A DNA stretch of 64,000 bases from Neobacillus sp. YX16. Lineage in GTDB: Bacteria > Bacillota > Bacilli > Bacillales > Cytobacillaceae. The position numbers were made by a program, and so were the translations under genes. The stretch is from positions 758,001 to 822,000 of the forward strand of contig NZ_CP126115.1 of assembly GCF_030123505.1 (NCBI RefSeq), read 5' to 3'. Below are positions 34,800 to 43,998 of this stretch, one piece after another. The notes under the pieces are model-generated. The model was not told where the DNA came from. It did no database searches and saw nothing but the letters and a program-made list of their open reading frames with translations. The stretch's first letter is position 1; each line of letters begins with the position of its first letter.

Positions 34800-36083
34800 T
34801 TGGCGAATAATAAAAAGCAGATTTTCATAAATGAGGTCACTGATCAAATTAAATCAAAGGAAGCAAAGGCATATGTCGCAAGAGAGTTGAGTTATCATTT
34901 AAAGGAAGCAAAAAATACATGGATGGAGAAAGGCTTATCAGAAGGTGAAGCGGAAGAAAAAGCCGTCGAACAAATGGGAAGCCCTACAAAACTGGGTATC
35001 CAGATGAACAAGCTTCATCGTCCAAAGGTAGATTGGTGGCTGGTAATCCTGCTAACCACAGCTTTAGGACTTAGTTTCTTGCCAATGGTATCTCTGGGTT
35101 ATATGGAAGATTGGCACTATATTATTTACAAAATACTTATTGTCCTTATCGGCGTTACTGCAACAGTAGGGGTAATGCTGGGTGATTACCGTAAATGGAA
35201 AAAACTTGGCTGGCTATTTTACACAATAGGAATTTTGCTTCTAGTCATCTTAATGTTTTTCTCCAACGTTATGATTAATGGGATGCCGCTGTTAAAGCTT
35301 GGACCAATTACGATTGAAAGCCTGATGGCTTTACCGTTCCTTTATCTTGCCTGGGCTTCATTTTTTACCAATGAAAAGTTAAGGGTTTGGCAGTTTCTTT
35401 TATTGTTTCTCAGCCCGATACTTCTATTTCTTGCAGTAGCGAGTATTCCAACACTCTATCTATATTTTGTAATGGTATTCGTTATGCTTTGGTGGAGTAA
35501 GTATAGTAAAAAGGTTAAATGGCTGATTACAACAGGCACATTTAGCTTCATTTTAGTAATAGGTATTGTAGCTTGGCAATTCGTTAAGCCATATCAGATT
35601 GTAAGACTGCTGGCGCTTTTTGAGCCAGAAAAATATGCAGATGGTGCAGGATTCATGATCTTAAAGAGTCAGGAACTTATGACAAAAGCTGGCTGGTTTG
35701 GCTGGTTTGACGGGTTTGGACAACCTAGAATAAAAGAATTTATACCAGAAGCGCATACGAACTTTGTTTTTGTAAGCTTTACCTATTCTTACGGCTGGCT
35801 TTTTGGCGTTTTACTTGTCACGATTCTTCTGCTTTTTGCAGTTAGAATGATCGTCATTCATCCAAAAATCAAGGATTCCTATGGAAAGCTTCTTTTAATA
35901 GGCGGCGTTGCTCTTTATAGTATCCAGCTGCTAAGTAATATTGGAATGGTACTAGGATTCTTTCCGCTTACGACAATGTCGCTGCCATTTATCAGCTATG
36001 GTCTAATGCCGACTGTTCTTAATGCCATCCTAATAGGGGTTGTGTTAAGTGTATACCGACGAAAAGATTTGGTAGCTTTATAG
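34800..36083 (+). CDS. SEDS family protein (FtsW/RodA/SpoVE-like) with N-terminal HAAS domain
   Basis: 427 residues, TTG start. Residues 1-75 form a soluble alpha-helical HAAS-type domain (AYVARELSYHLKEAKNTWME, AVEQMGSPTKLG). The rest has about ten membrane segments with SEDS motifs, including PEAHTNFVFVSFTYSYGWLFG near residue 318 and TTMSLPFISYG near 391. SEDS enzymes normally have HTDF in the large loop, and that Asp is important for glycan polymerisation; here it is Asn. So this may be an inactive or altered-specificity relative. Its operon links it to an ECF sigma factor, suggesting an envelope-stress response. The stop codon lies in hairpin array C. Confidence 0.8.
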   Translation: MANNKKQIFINEVTDQIKSKEAKAYVARELSYHLKEAKNTWMEKGLSEGEAEEKAVEQMGSPTKLGIQMNKLHRPKVDWWLVILLTTALGLSFLPMVSLGYMEDWHYIIYKILIVLIGVTATVGVMLGDYRKWKKLGWLFYTIGILLLVILMFFSNVMINGMPLLKLGPITIESLMALPFLYLAWASFFTNEKLRVWQFLLLFLSPILLFLAVASIPTLYLYFVMVFVMLWWSKYSKKVKWLITTGTFSFILVIGIVAWQFVKPYQIVRLLALFEPEKYADGAGFMILKSQELMTKAGWFGWFDGFGQPRIKEFIPEAHTNFVFVSFTYSYGWLFGVLLVTILLLFAVRMIVIHPKIKDSYGKLLLIGGVALYSIQLLSNIGMVLGFFPLTTMSLPFISYGLMPTVLNAILIGVVLSVYRRKDLVAL

Positions 36084-36420
36084 TGACCGTGGACCCTGTA
36101 TCTTGGGAGTTACGGTAACTATAGAGCCCTTATAATGACCGTGGGCCTGTATTTTTTGGGTTTTGGTCACTATAGAACCCTTATAGTGACCGTGGACCCT
36201 GTATCTTGTGGGTTTCGGTAACTATAGAGCCCTTATAGTGACTGTGAACCCTGTATCTTGTGGGTTTCGGTAACTATAGAGCCCTTATAGTGACTGTGAA
36301 CCCTGCACTTTATTGGTTCCGGTAACTATAGAGCCCTTATAGTGACCGCGGACCCTGCACTTTATTGGTTCCGGTAACTATAGAGTCTTATAGTAACCTT
36401 TGCCACGTATTTTGTAAGAG
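36081..36420. repeat. Hairpin array C, six complete units plus a partial one
   Basis: Units start at 36081, 36133, 36184, 36236, 36288, 36340 and 36391, giving spacings of 51-52 bp. Each unit opens TATAGTGACCG and closes CGGTAACTATA, with an inner GGACCC/GGGTT pairing. The first unit supplies the TAG stop of the SEDS gene. It fills the gap to the convergent AraC gene. No terminal inverted repeats like those of elements 1 and 2 were found. Confidence 0.85.
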
Positions 36421-36423
36421 CCC

Positions 36424-37293
36424 TTATTTGAGAGGGATCCAAATTTCAGAGTAATAATCAGGGCCAGATGGATTTCCATTTGAATAGACTTCTAAATCTG
36501 GAGTACCTGCATGTTCATAATGACTAGATGGAAACCATTCTGAGATGATTTGCTTCCAAACATTTTGCATGGCATCAGGCATGGCACCATGAACTTCAAA
36601 TACTCCCCACTTTGAAGCAGGTATTTCGAGTTCCATAAGACCCTCTGGAGTATTGCCGGTATGTGCGGTTGCAATCCAGTAATCCATTAACGGAGAACCA
36701 GGTGCGCGTTTATCTACACATACCCCAAGTACACCTTTAATTAGACCATCATTTAACTGAAATAATAAATCATTTGTTCCATCTACATGGATATCATCCC
36801 ACATTTTAGGAATCCCAGCTAAATTCTCCCCATTTTCGCAGGAAAACTCCCGCTTCACACCGACTACTTTAAAACTCTCTTTTTCCACAATTTTGTAATT
36901 CATAGGTTCTGCCCCTTTCAAGTTCACCTGAATAGTCAGGCGGTTATAAGATTTCAGCTTTCCCGCGTAATTACGTGCCTGACTAGGAGTGATGCCGTGC
37001 TGCCTGCGGAAAGCTTTTGAAAAAGATTCGGGAGTGTCATAGCCATATTTTAGGGCGACATCAATAATTTTACTTTCAGTTGTAGAAAGCTCTTGTGCTG
37101 CAAGTGTTAACCGTCTGCGCCGAAGATATTCACCAACAGTTATATCAGTAAGTACTGAAAAAATACGTTGAAAGTGAAACTCTGATACATTCGCTTGTTT
37201 AGCAATGTTTTCAATCGATATTTCTTCTAGTAAATGTTCCTCCATATAGTCTATAGCTTGTTGTAATGATTCTACCCATCCCATATCGCTCAC
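36424..37293 (-). CDS. AraC-family regulator with GyrI-like effector domain
   Basis: 289 residues. Two AraC helix-turn-helices in residues ~10-108 (ISIENIAKQANVSEFHFQRI and IIDVALKYGYDTPESFSKAF). Residues ~130-289 form a GyrI-like/SOUL-type effector-binding domain (YKIVEKESFKVVGVKREF, WGVFEVHGAMPDAMQNVWKQ). This is the Rob/BmrR-like layout for hydrophobic small-molecule sensing. It faces array C. No target is visible next to it. Confidence 0.87.
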   Translation of the reverse strand: MSDMGWVESLQQAIDYMEEHLLEEISIENIAKQANVSEFHFQRIFSVLTDITVGEYLRRRRLTLAAQELSTTESKIIDVALKYGYDTPESFSKAFRRQHGITPSQARNYAGKLKSYNRLTIQVNLKGAEPMNYKIVEKESFKVVGVKREFSCENGENLAGIPKMWDDIHVDGTNDLLFQLNDGLIKGVLGVCVDKRAPGSPLMDYWIATAHTGNTPEGLMELEIPASKWGVFEVHGAMPDAMQNVWKQIISEWFPSSHYEHAGTPDLEVYSNGNPSGPDYYSEIWIPLK

Positions 37294-37490
37294 TCCTTAT
37301 GTACATCGTAACAACTATCTATATTTAAATCCTGTCATTTTCTGCTTTGTAATAACAGATTTCCCTCATTACCATTTTTAACTTTTAGTGTTCAAATGTC
37401 CAACAAGCAGGGAAGATTTGTATAAAAGTAGCATGAATGCACACCTTAAATAATAATCTATTGTCCGGAAGGTGCTACATATTGAAATAG

Positions 37491-37838
37491 TTGTATCCCA
37501 AACAGAAAGAAGATTCTAATAGAAAACCCAAAACGATATCTTACAATATTCAAACAAACTTAGAACAAGTCAAAGAAGAGTTGCAATCCTGTTCAGATTT
37601 AGTGATCCGCGAGCTTGACCTAGGAAACTTCAAAAAGGCTGCGCTTGTCCATATTCAGGGTATTTCGGACAGGGATTCCATTAGCGATAATGTGGTAAAT
37701 CCATTACTTGAAAAATTTAAAAATACCAATTTTGATAAGACATCCGATTCAGTTTTGTTAGATGAACTAAAAAGGAATACATTTACCGTCTCGCAGGTGA
37801 AAACTGAGACAAAATGGACAGTCGCTGCAATACTTTAA
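37491..37838 (+). pseudogene. GerA-family germination protein, N-terminal fragment
   Basis: The frame reads SYNIQTNLEQVKEELQSCSD, then LVIRELDLGNFKKAALVHIQ, which is the N-terminal soluble domain of GerAA/GerBA-type nutrient-receptor proteins. It stops after about 115 codons, at a junction near 37815 where it meets a dockerin-like tail in another frame. The membrane part (about 350 residues) is missing. It is a truncation product of a deletion or rearrangement. Confidence 0.7.
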
Positions 37839-38106
37839 CTTTAATGAAAGGCCTGCTGCGGGAGATGTGAATCAGGATGATGTGATTGATATCCGGGACG
37901 CACTGGCAATTCAACAAGCTTGGAACAAAAATGAAAGAGCATCTGATATTAATTTCGACGGTGTTGTGAATGCAAAGGATATGCAGTACGTTGTAAATAA
38001 CTATCTAAAGCAAAACCCAGATGCCGAGAACCCGCCGGCACCTGTTGAACAAATCGATGGAAAGACACTTCAAGATATTTTAACAGAATTGCAAATATCA
38101 TCTTAA
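37813..38106 (+). pseudogene. Dockerin-like C-terminal tail of a secreted protease
   Basis: In another frame from ~37813 the sequence reads NFNERPAAGDVNQDDVIDIR, DALAIQQAW and later DINFDGVVNAKDMQYVVNNY. These are two calcium-binding dockerin-type loops followed by the tail GKTLQDILTELQ. Such tails end Bacillus S8 (Vpr-like) serine proteases. No start or catalytic domain is present. It is the surviving end of a gene fused by deletion to the GerA fragment. A strong terminator follows at 38132. Confidence 0.65.
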
Positions 38107-38131
38107 TACCCATCCCTATAGGTTAAGACAC

Positions 38132-38181
38132 AAAAAAACGCTATTCTTCTATATAATAATTGGAAGAATAGCGTTTTTTTG
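38132..38181 (+). terminator. Terminator after the dockerin tail
   Basis: AAAAAAACGCTATTCTTC pairs with GAAGAATAGCGTTTTTTT. Confidence 0.9.
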
Positions 38182-38283
38182 AAATAACATCCGCCGTAAA
38201 AAAATGTTTGATAAGGGATGATAAAGGACAAAATGTTATATAGTCTTTTTGAAGCTTCAGCTAAAAAGGGGATGTAATGATAA

Positions 38284-38781
38284 ATGAGGAAATATTATAG
38301 AGTGGCCATTTTGGCAATTGCTTTCCTGTTTATTTTGAGTGGATGTCAGGAAAGAAATCAAAATGTAGATGAGGAAAAGGAGGTGAAAGAAACAATGAAT
38401 CCTTCAGTCCAAATAGATCCTGAAATAGATCTATCAAGTGAACAAATGACCTCAATTATCATTGAATTCAAAACAAAACCAGCTAAAATAGCCGTTTTAG
38501 AAGCAGAAGCAAAGGGGATTCCTTTAACAATAGAGGAAGCGAAGGAAAAGGTAGAAGAAAGTCATGCAACCTTTCAAAAGGAACTTGAATCGTTATTAGA
38601 TAAGAATCAAGTGCCCTATAAGGTAAGAAACACATATAAGACTGCATTAAACGGAGTTTCGATGGAAATACCAGCAAATGAAATCATAAGGCTGGCAGAG
38701 GCTTCATCGGTCATATCAAAAATACATCCAAACAAAAAAATTCAGCTAAATCCACCTATTTCACCTTCTGATCAGAAGTAA
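38284..38781 (+). CDS. Lipoprotein with I9 (subtilisin propeptide) inhibitor domain
   Basis: 165 residues. A lipoprotein signal (FLFILSGC, lipobox Cys near residue 21) precedes a short acidic linker. The I9-type propeptide fold runs from ~48 to 160 (TSIIIEFKTKPAKIAVLEAE, LNGVSMEIPANEIIRLAEAS). I9 domains act as chaperones or inhibitors of S8 proteases. Here no catalytic domain follows, so it is either a stand-alone membrane-anchored inhibitor or a truncated protease gene. The nearby dockerin tail hints that an S8 protease once lay here. Confidence 0.72.
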   Translation: MRKYYRVAILAIAFLFILSGCQERNQNVDEEKEVKETMNPSVQIDPEIDLSSEQMTSIIIEFKTKPAKIAVLEAEAKGIPLTIEEAKEKVEESHATFQKELESLLDKNQVPYKVRNTYKTALNGVSMEIPANEIIRLAEASSVISKIHPNKKIQLNPPISPSDQK

Positions 38782-39119
38782 AAATGTATGTGCCTTAAAT
38801 ACATCCTTTATTTAATACTTCTGTTAGTAATGATACTTATCTGAAATATTTGTTAAGAATGTTCAGTTTATAGAATGCTGTCAATCCTCATTTTTATAAT
38901 AATTGTTGGTAATTTTCCCTGAAATTAGTAGTATTTAAAATAGGAGAGTTCTGATTAAGGAAAATCCGCAAAGGTTTATATTATAAGCGTAAATAGAACT
39001 TAGCAAAAGTAAAAAGAAGTATTAGTGCTTTTAACTGTAAAATCCTCCCTTAAATATGACAAAAATCATATGGTACGATGAATTTGCAAATAACGGCAAT
39101 TTTTAAGGAGGATTTAAAA
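38782..39119. other. Intergenic gap before the CAP gene
   Basis: 338 bp, AT-rich. No gene, strong promoter or repeat was recognised. The CAP gene ribosome site AAGGAGGA lies at its right end. Confidence 0.4.
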
Positions 39120-39848
39120 ATGTTGAAAAAGAAAGCACTTTTAACCGTAGTAGCTGCGGCAGCTGTAGTTATGGCCAATCCAGCAATGAATAAAGCAGAT
39201 GCTGCTACCTTTAATCCAGTAGTACAGGAAAAGGTCTATGTATATCAAGGAACAAATATGAATGAGATTAATAGTGTGCTAGAAAAATATCTTGCTAGCT
39301 TTGGGTTTACAGTGCCGAAAACAACTGTAAAACAGCCAGTCCAAACAGCACCAAGTCAACCAACACAACAGCCTGACCAGACAACTACTCCACAGCCCGT
39401 ACAGCAACAGCCTGTAGAGAAGCCGTCTGAGACATCAACACAACCAGCAACACCACAAAATACAAGTAATTTAAGTGCTTATGAGCAAAAAGTGGTCGAC
39501 CTTACTAATCAGGAACGTGCAAAAAATGGGTTGCCTGCGCTTAAAGTAGATTTGACACTTAGCAAAATGGCACATGAAAAATCTCGTGATATGTCTGTGA
39601 ACGGCTACTTTAGCCATACAAGCCCAACATATGGCTCACCGTTTGACATGATGAAAAAGTACGGGATTTCGTATCGTTCTGCTGGTGAAAATATTGCCAT
39701 GGGGCAGCGAACTCCTGAAGAAGTGGTAAAAGCTTGGATGAATAGCGAAGGTCACCGCAAGAACATCCTAAGCCCGAACTTCAACCATATTGGGGTTGGT
39801 TACGTTTCACAAGGCAATTATTGGACACAGGAATTTATCGGTAAATAG
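39120..39848 (+). CDS. Secreted CAP-domain protein (YkwD/SCP type)
   Basis: 242 residues from ATG 39120, placed after AAGGAGGA (an earlier in-frame start at 39078 includes the ribosome site). The signal peptide (KKKALLTVVAAAAVVMANPA) is cleaved near ADA-A. A Pro/Gln/Thr-rich linker follows (~70-120), then the CAP domain (~125-240) with ERAKNGLPALKVD, HTSPTYGSPFDMM and SEGHRKNILSPNF. CAP proteins in spore formers are cell-wall or spore-coat associated; a peptide-binding or hydrolytic role is possible. Confidence 0.9.
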   Translation: MLKKKALLTVVAAAAVVMANPAMNKADAATFNPVVQEKVYVYQGTNMNEINSVLEKYLASFGFTVPKTTVKQPVQTAPSQPTQQPDQTTTPQPVQQQPVEKPSETSTQPATPQNTSNLSAYEQKVVDLTNQERAKNGLPALKVDLTLSKMAHEKSRDMSVNGYFSHTSPTYGSPFDMMKKYGISYRSAGENIAMGQRTPEEVVKAWMNSEGHRKNILSPNFNHIGVGYVSQGNYWTQEFIGK

Positions 39849-39868
39849 TTTGTGTTAGATTTATTCTT

Positions 39869-39903
39869 AAAGGAAGTCTGTTGAATTCAACAGGCTTCTT
39901 TTG
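39869..39903 (+). terminator. Terminator after the CAP gene
   Basis: GAAGTCTGTTGAATTCAAC forms the stem with GTTGAATTCAACAGGCTTC and is followed by TTTT. A second hairpin (AGCCTATTAT/ATAATAGGCT, 39994-40041) lies in the same gap before licR. Confidence 0.8.
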
Positions 39904-40207
39904 CTGCGCCTTTGTTGAAATAGATAGTTTTTTATAGGAAAGCTAGAATTACCCCAAATTTATATATGATTTTTCACCCTTTATGCCTGAAAAAGCCTAT
40001 TATTACTGTGAACTACTAAGTAATGAGAAGGATAATAGGCTAAAAGTCCTGAAAAATTATCCCAATAGGTGTTCAAAGACATAGAGATTATGATAGTAGT
40101 AAAACCATTAATACTTTTAGAACGCAGATAGCCCATTAGATCGATTTATATTGAATTATTAGAAAGATACATATTTGAAATCATTCTTTTAAGGGCAGGG
40201 ATTGATT

Positions 40208-42133
40208 ATGTTAAATAGCCGAACTATTGCCATTTTGCGGGAGCTGCTAGCAGTTGATACTCCCATCACGAGCGAATACTTAGCAAATGTTATCCAAGTA
40301 ACCTCGAGAACTATACGAAATGACATCAAAGAGTTAGAGACAATCATTTCGAAATATGGAGCGTCCATCAAATCAATCCGAGGAGCAGGATACACACTGA
40401 AAATTGACGATGACAAAGTATTTCGGAAGTTCCTGCTTGAAGAATTTCAAAGTGAAAAGCTTAAGCCCTCTATGCTGCCCAATACACCAGAAGAACGTGT
40501 TCATTACTTAATGCAACGTCTTCTCCTTACAGAAAACTTTCTGAAACTTGAAGACTTAGCGGATGAATTATTTATCAGTAAATCGACAGTTCAAAATGAT
40601 TTAAAAGATGTAAAGAAAACCCTGCAAACGTACGACCTTTCCTTTGAAGTGAAGCCTAACTATGGTTTGAAGGTAAAGGGCGAAGAAGTGAAACTTCGGT
40701 TTTGTATGTCAGAGTATGTTTTTAATAGAATTCAAACAGAATATGATCTACATTCATCTCAAAAGCCTCTCATTCCAATCGATGAAATGAAAATGATTCG
40801 GGCGATTATTTTAGAGCAAATAAAAGAAAATGATATTACGTTATCAGACATTGGCTTAAATAACCTAATCATTCATATAGCGATCGCGTGTAGACGCATT
40901 ACAGATGGAAATTATGTCATTCTGAATAACGAAGAACTAAAAGATGTTACAAATCAAAAAGAATATGGTGTTGCAAATAAGATTGTTCGAGAAATTGAGA
41001 ATAGGATGAAAGTAGATTTTCCAGAAACGGAAATAGCTTATGTTGCTATTCACTTGTTAGGGACGAGGATGATCAGACATTTAAATAATATTGACGGTGA
41101 CCTTCGGAATTATATTGACAAAGATATCTACCGATTGACGATGGAAATTCTTGATTCCATTGAAACAAAGTTAACCTTGGGCCTTAAAGATGATCTAGAA
41201 CTGATTGTCGCAATAGGCTTACATTTAAAGCCGGCTATAAGCCGCTATCGTTATGGGATGAATTTAAGAAATCCAATGATTGATGAAATAAAATCGAATT
41301 ACCCGATTGCCTTTGAGGCAGGAATTATTGCAGGTATGGTGCTAAAAAGAGATCTAGGAATAGATATTGATGAAAATGAAGTCGGTTACCTTGCCCTTCA
41401 TATTGGGGCTGCCATCGAAAGAAGAGCGATTCACACTGAACCAAAGCGGTGTATGATTGTATGTGCATCTGGTGTTGGCAGCGCTCGGCTATTGTCTTAT
41501 AAGCTGCAATCAAAATTTGGGGCCAGGCTTGAAATCGTTGGCACAACAGAATATTACAAACTTAATGAAGTCCCCTTTGATACTCTTGATTTTATCGTTA
41601 GCACCATCCCTATTAAAGAATCCCTGCCAGTACCTGTTATTGTGGTGAACACATTTCTTGGTGGTAACGATTTTGAAAGAGTGGAAAAAGAATTAGGGGA
41701 AAGAAAACATGGGACGTTAGAATACACGAAAAAAGAACTTGTTTTTCTACAAGAAAAGTTTGAAACAAAAGAAGAGGTTCTCTGCTTCTTAGGCGATAAA
41801 TTAGAAAAACTAGGACTTGTTGATTCTTCCTTTATTGATGCAGTTCTTGAAAGAGAAGCGTTATCGCCGACTAGTTTTGGAAATTTGGTTGCGATCCCTC
41901 ATCCTATCACACCGAAGACTGACTCTACCTTTTGGGCTATCTGTACATTACAAAAACCAATAGATTGGGGCGGTAAAAGAGTGCAATTTATTTGTCTATT
42001 AAGTATAGAGAAAAACAGCTCTACCTATCTGCAAAAAATGTATGCTTTGTTAGTCAAAATCGTTGAAGATATTCGAATCGTTCAGCAGCTTCTAAAGTGC
42101 AAAACGTATGATGAATTCTTAGAAGTATTTTAA
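40208..42133 (+). CDS. licR: PTS-linked transcriptional activator, LicR/BglG family
   Basis: 641 residues. An N-terminal HTH pair (TSEYLANVIQVTSRTIRNDI; LADELFISKSTVQNDL), two PRD domains (about 180-390), an EIIB-like domain with phospho-Cys (MIVCASGVGSAR, near 418) and an EIIA-like domain with phospho-His (NLVAIPHPI, near 563). All the switching residues are kept. It senses PTS sugar state and activates the operon that begins at 42320. ATG 40208 was chosen over a TTG at 40202. Confidence 0.92.
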   Translation: MLNSRTIAILRELLAVDTPITSEYLANVIQVTSRTIRNDIKELETIISKYGASIKSIRGAGYTLKIDDDKVFRKFLLEEFQSEKLKPSMLPNTPEERVHYLMQRLLLTENFLKLEDLADELFISKSTVQNDLKDVKKTLQTYDLSFEVKPNYGLKVKGEEVKLRFCMSEYVFNRIQTEYDLHSSQKPLIPIDEMKMIRAIILEQIKENDITLSDIGLNNLIIHIAIACRRITDGNYVILNNEELKDVTNQKEYGVANKIVREIENRMKVDFPETEIAYVAIHLLGTRMIRHLNNIDGDLRNYIDKDIYRLTMEILDSIETKLTLGLKDDLELIVAIGLHLKPAISRYRYGMNLRNPMIDEIKSNYPIAFEAGIIAGMVLKRDLGIDIDENEVGYLALHIGAAIERRAIHTEPKRCMIVCASGVGSARLLSYKLQSKFGARLEIVGTTEYYKLNEVPFDTLDFIVSTIPIKESLPVPVIVVNTFLGGNDFERVEKELGERKHGTLEYTKKELVFLQEKFETKEEVLCFLGDKLEKLGLVDSSFIDAVLEREALSPTSFGNLVAIPHPITPKTDSTFWAICTLQKPIDWGGKRVQFICLLSIEKNSSTYLQKMYALLVKIVEDIRIVQQLLKCKTYDEFLEVF

Positions 42134-42151
42134 CTTTAGCTATCATCCTCT

Positions 42152-42189
42152 GGCCAATGTTACCAATCCGTAAACATTGGCCTTTTTTT
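42152..42189 (+). terminator. Terminator after licR
   Basis: GGCCAATGTT pairs with AACATTGGCC, followed by seven T. Confidence 0.88.
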
Positions 42190-42212
42190 ATTATTTGAGA
42201 AGGCAATTAATA

Positions 42213-42262
42213 TTTTCCGGAGCCCAACGGAAAAAGCTTGTGTGTAGATGTAAGCGTTTCCA
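42213..42262 (+). promoter_or_regulatory. LicR-type dyad and CcpA cre site
   Basis: TTTTCCG-8 bp-CGGAAAA (42213-42234) is a dyad suited to an activator such as LicR. Downstream, TGTAAGCGTTTCCA (42249-42262) matches the cre consensus TGNAANCGNNNNCA perfectly, so CcpA repression in good sugars is expected. Confidence 0.72.
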
Positions 42263-42319
42263 AAATAGAATGGAATTACGACATGAATTTCACAGATAAA
42301 AACTAGAGGGGGAGAAGGA

Positions 42320-42625
42320 ATGAATATTTTACTTTGTTGTGCAGCTGGTATGTCTACAAGTTTATTAGTATCAAAAATGCAGAAATGTGCAGAAGAGCAA
42401 GGCGTAGAAGCAAGAATTTGGGCTGTTTCAGGAGATGCTGTTCGTAAACATATCGACGAGGCGGATGTATTACTGATAGGTCCACAGGTCCGCTATTTAT
42501 TACCACAATTAAAGAAACTTGGTGAGGAAAAAGGGATTCCAGTTGATGTCATTAATACGGTTCATTATGGAACTTGTAATGGGTTAGAGGTTCTTAAGTA
42601 TGCACAACAATTAGTTTCTAAATAA
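42320..42625 (+). CDS. licB: PTS lactose/cellobiose family IIB component
   Basis: 101 residues. The phospho-Cys is in [12 protein letters not shown] near residues 3-14. It passes phosphate from IIA to the incoming beta-glucoside or chitobiose. GAGGGGGAGAAGG precedes ATG. It is the first gene of the operon IIB-IIC-ChbG-IIA-GH4, driven by the LicR/cre region. Confidence 0.93.
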   Translation: MNILLCCAAGMSTSLLVSKMQKCAEEQGVEARIWAVSGDAVRKHIDEADVLLIGPQVRYLLPQLKKLGEEKGIPVDVINTVHYGTCNGLEVLKYAQQLVSK

Positions 42626-42639
42626 GGGGAGTGTATGGG

Positions 42640-43989
42640 ATGAGCAAAATAAATAATATCCTAGAAAATAAGATTATGCCTGTTGCAGGACGCATTGCAG
42701 CACAACGTCATTTACAAGCATTACGTGACGGGCTCATTTTGACAATGCCATTGATTATTGTTGGATCATTATTTTTAATTTTAGGGTTTATCCCAATTCC
42801 GGGTTATGCAGATTTTATGGCAGGTATATTTGGAGAAGCATGGCTGTCTAAGCTGCTCTATCCAGTGGGGGCTACATTTGACATTATGGCTCTGATTGCT
42901 GCTTTTGGGATTGCATACAGGTTAGCTGAAAAGTATGGAGTGGATGCCTTATCGGCAGGGGCCATTTCTGTTGCTGCATTTTTGTTGGCCACTCCCTATC
43001 AAGTGTCGTTTTTACCAGAAGGAGCAAAAGAGGCAATTATGGTAGGAGGAGCGATCCCCACTGCATTAATGGGAAGTAAGGGATTATTTGTAGCGATGCT
43101 GGTCGCTATGCTTTCTACAGAAATTTATCGATTCGTTGTTCAGAGGAATATTGTCATACGTATGCCGGATGGAGTTCCGCCAGCTGTAAGTAAATCATTT
43201 ATTGCACTCATTCCAGGATTTTTTGTTATCGCTATTATTTGGATCCTACGCTTAATCATTGAACAAACATCTTTTGCAAGCCTTCACAATATTGTGGGTG
43301 AATTATTAGGAAAACCACTAGGAGTACTCGGAGGAAGTCTAATTGGAAGTCTTGTCGCCGTTTTACTCATACAATTACTTTGGTCATGCGGTTTACATGG
43401 TGCCTCTATTGTAGGTGGCGTTATGGGACCAATCTGGTTATCTTCGATGGATGCCAACCGTATCGCTTTCCAAGACGGCCAAAACTTACCGAATATTTTT
43501 ACACAGCAGTTCTTCGATATCTTTATTTATGTAGGCGGAAGTGGTGCAACGTTGGCGCTTGTGATTGCGATGCTATTTTTGGCAAAAAGCCAACAAATGA
43601 AACAATTGGGACGATTGGCGATTGGACCAGGATTGTTCAATATTAACGAACCGATTACGTTTGGTATGCCAATCGTAATGAATCCTCTAATGATCGTGCC
43701 ATTTATTTTAGCACCTATGGTTATGGTTCTTACCACATATATCGCTATGTCAACCGGGTTAGTAGCGAAACCAGCAGGAATTGCCGTTCCTTGGACAATG
43801 CCGCCAATTATCGGTGGATATTTGGCAGCAGGAGGAAAAGTTTCGGGAGCCATTCTTCAAATCGTGAATTTTGTTCTATGTTTTGCCATCTACTATCCAT
43901 TCTTCAAAATGTGGGATCGACAAAAGCTAGCTGAAGAGCAAGGCGTTTCATCTGACAAAAATTTAGATGGGAATGGCTTTACTGCGTAA
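42640..43989 (+). CDS. licC: PTS lactose/cellobiose family IIC permease
   Basis: 449 residues from ATG 42640 (GGGGAGTG upstream). About ten membrane segments, with the conserved NEPITFGMPIVMNP loop near residue 330 that binds substrate. It imports and, with IIB, phosphorylates beta-1,4 disaccharides. It sits 14 bp after IIB and 9 bp before chbG. Confidence 0.93.
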   Translation: MSKINNILENKIMPVAGRIAAQRHLQALRDGLILTMPLIIVGSLFLILGFIPIPGYADFMAGIFGEAWLSKLLYPVGATFDIMALIAAFGIAYRLAEKYGVDALSAGAISVAAFLLATPYQVSFLPEGAKEAIMVGGAIPTALMGSKGLFVAMLVAMLSTEIYRFVVQRNIVIRMPDGVPPAVSKSFIALIPGFFVIAIIWILRLIIEQTSFASLHNIVGELLGKPLGVLGGSLIGSLVAVLLIQLLWSCGLHGASIVGGVMGPIWLSSMDANRIAFQDGQNLPNIFTQQFFDIFIYVGGSGATLALVIAMLFLAKSQQMKQLGRLAIGPGLFNINEPITFGMPIVMNPLMIVPFILAPMVMVLTTYIAMSTGLVAKPAGIAVPWTMPPIIGGYLAAGGKVSGAILQIVNFVLCFAIYYPFFKMWDRQKLAEEQGVSSDKNLDGNGFTA

Positions 43990-43998
43990 GGAGGCACT

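Noticed and set aside
38218-38255. Single GATGATAAAGGACAAA unit as a stray copy of array A
   Set aside because: Only the first ~15 bases agree and there is no second unit or terminal repeat.
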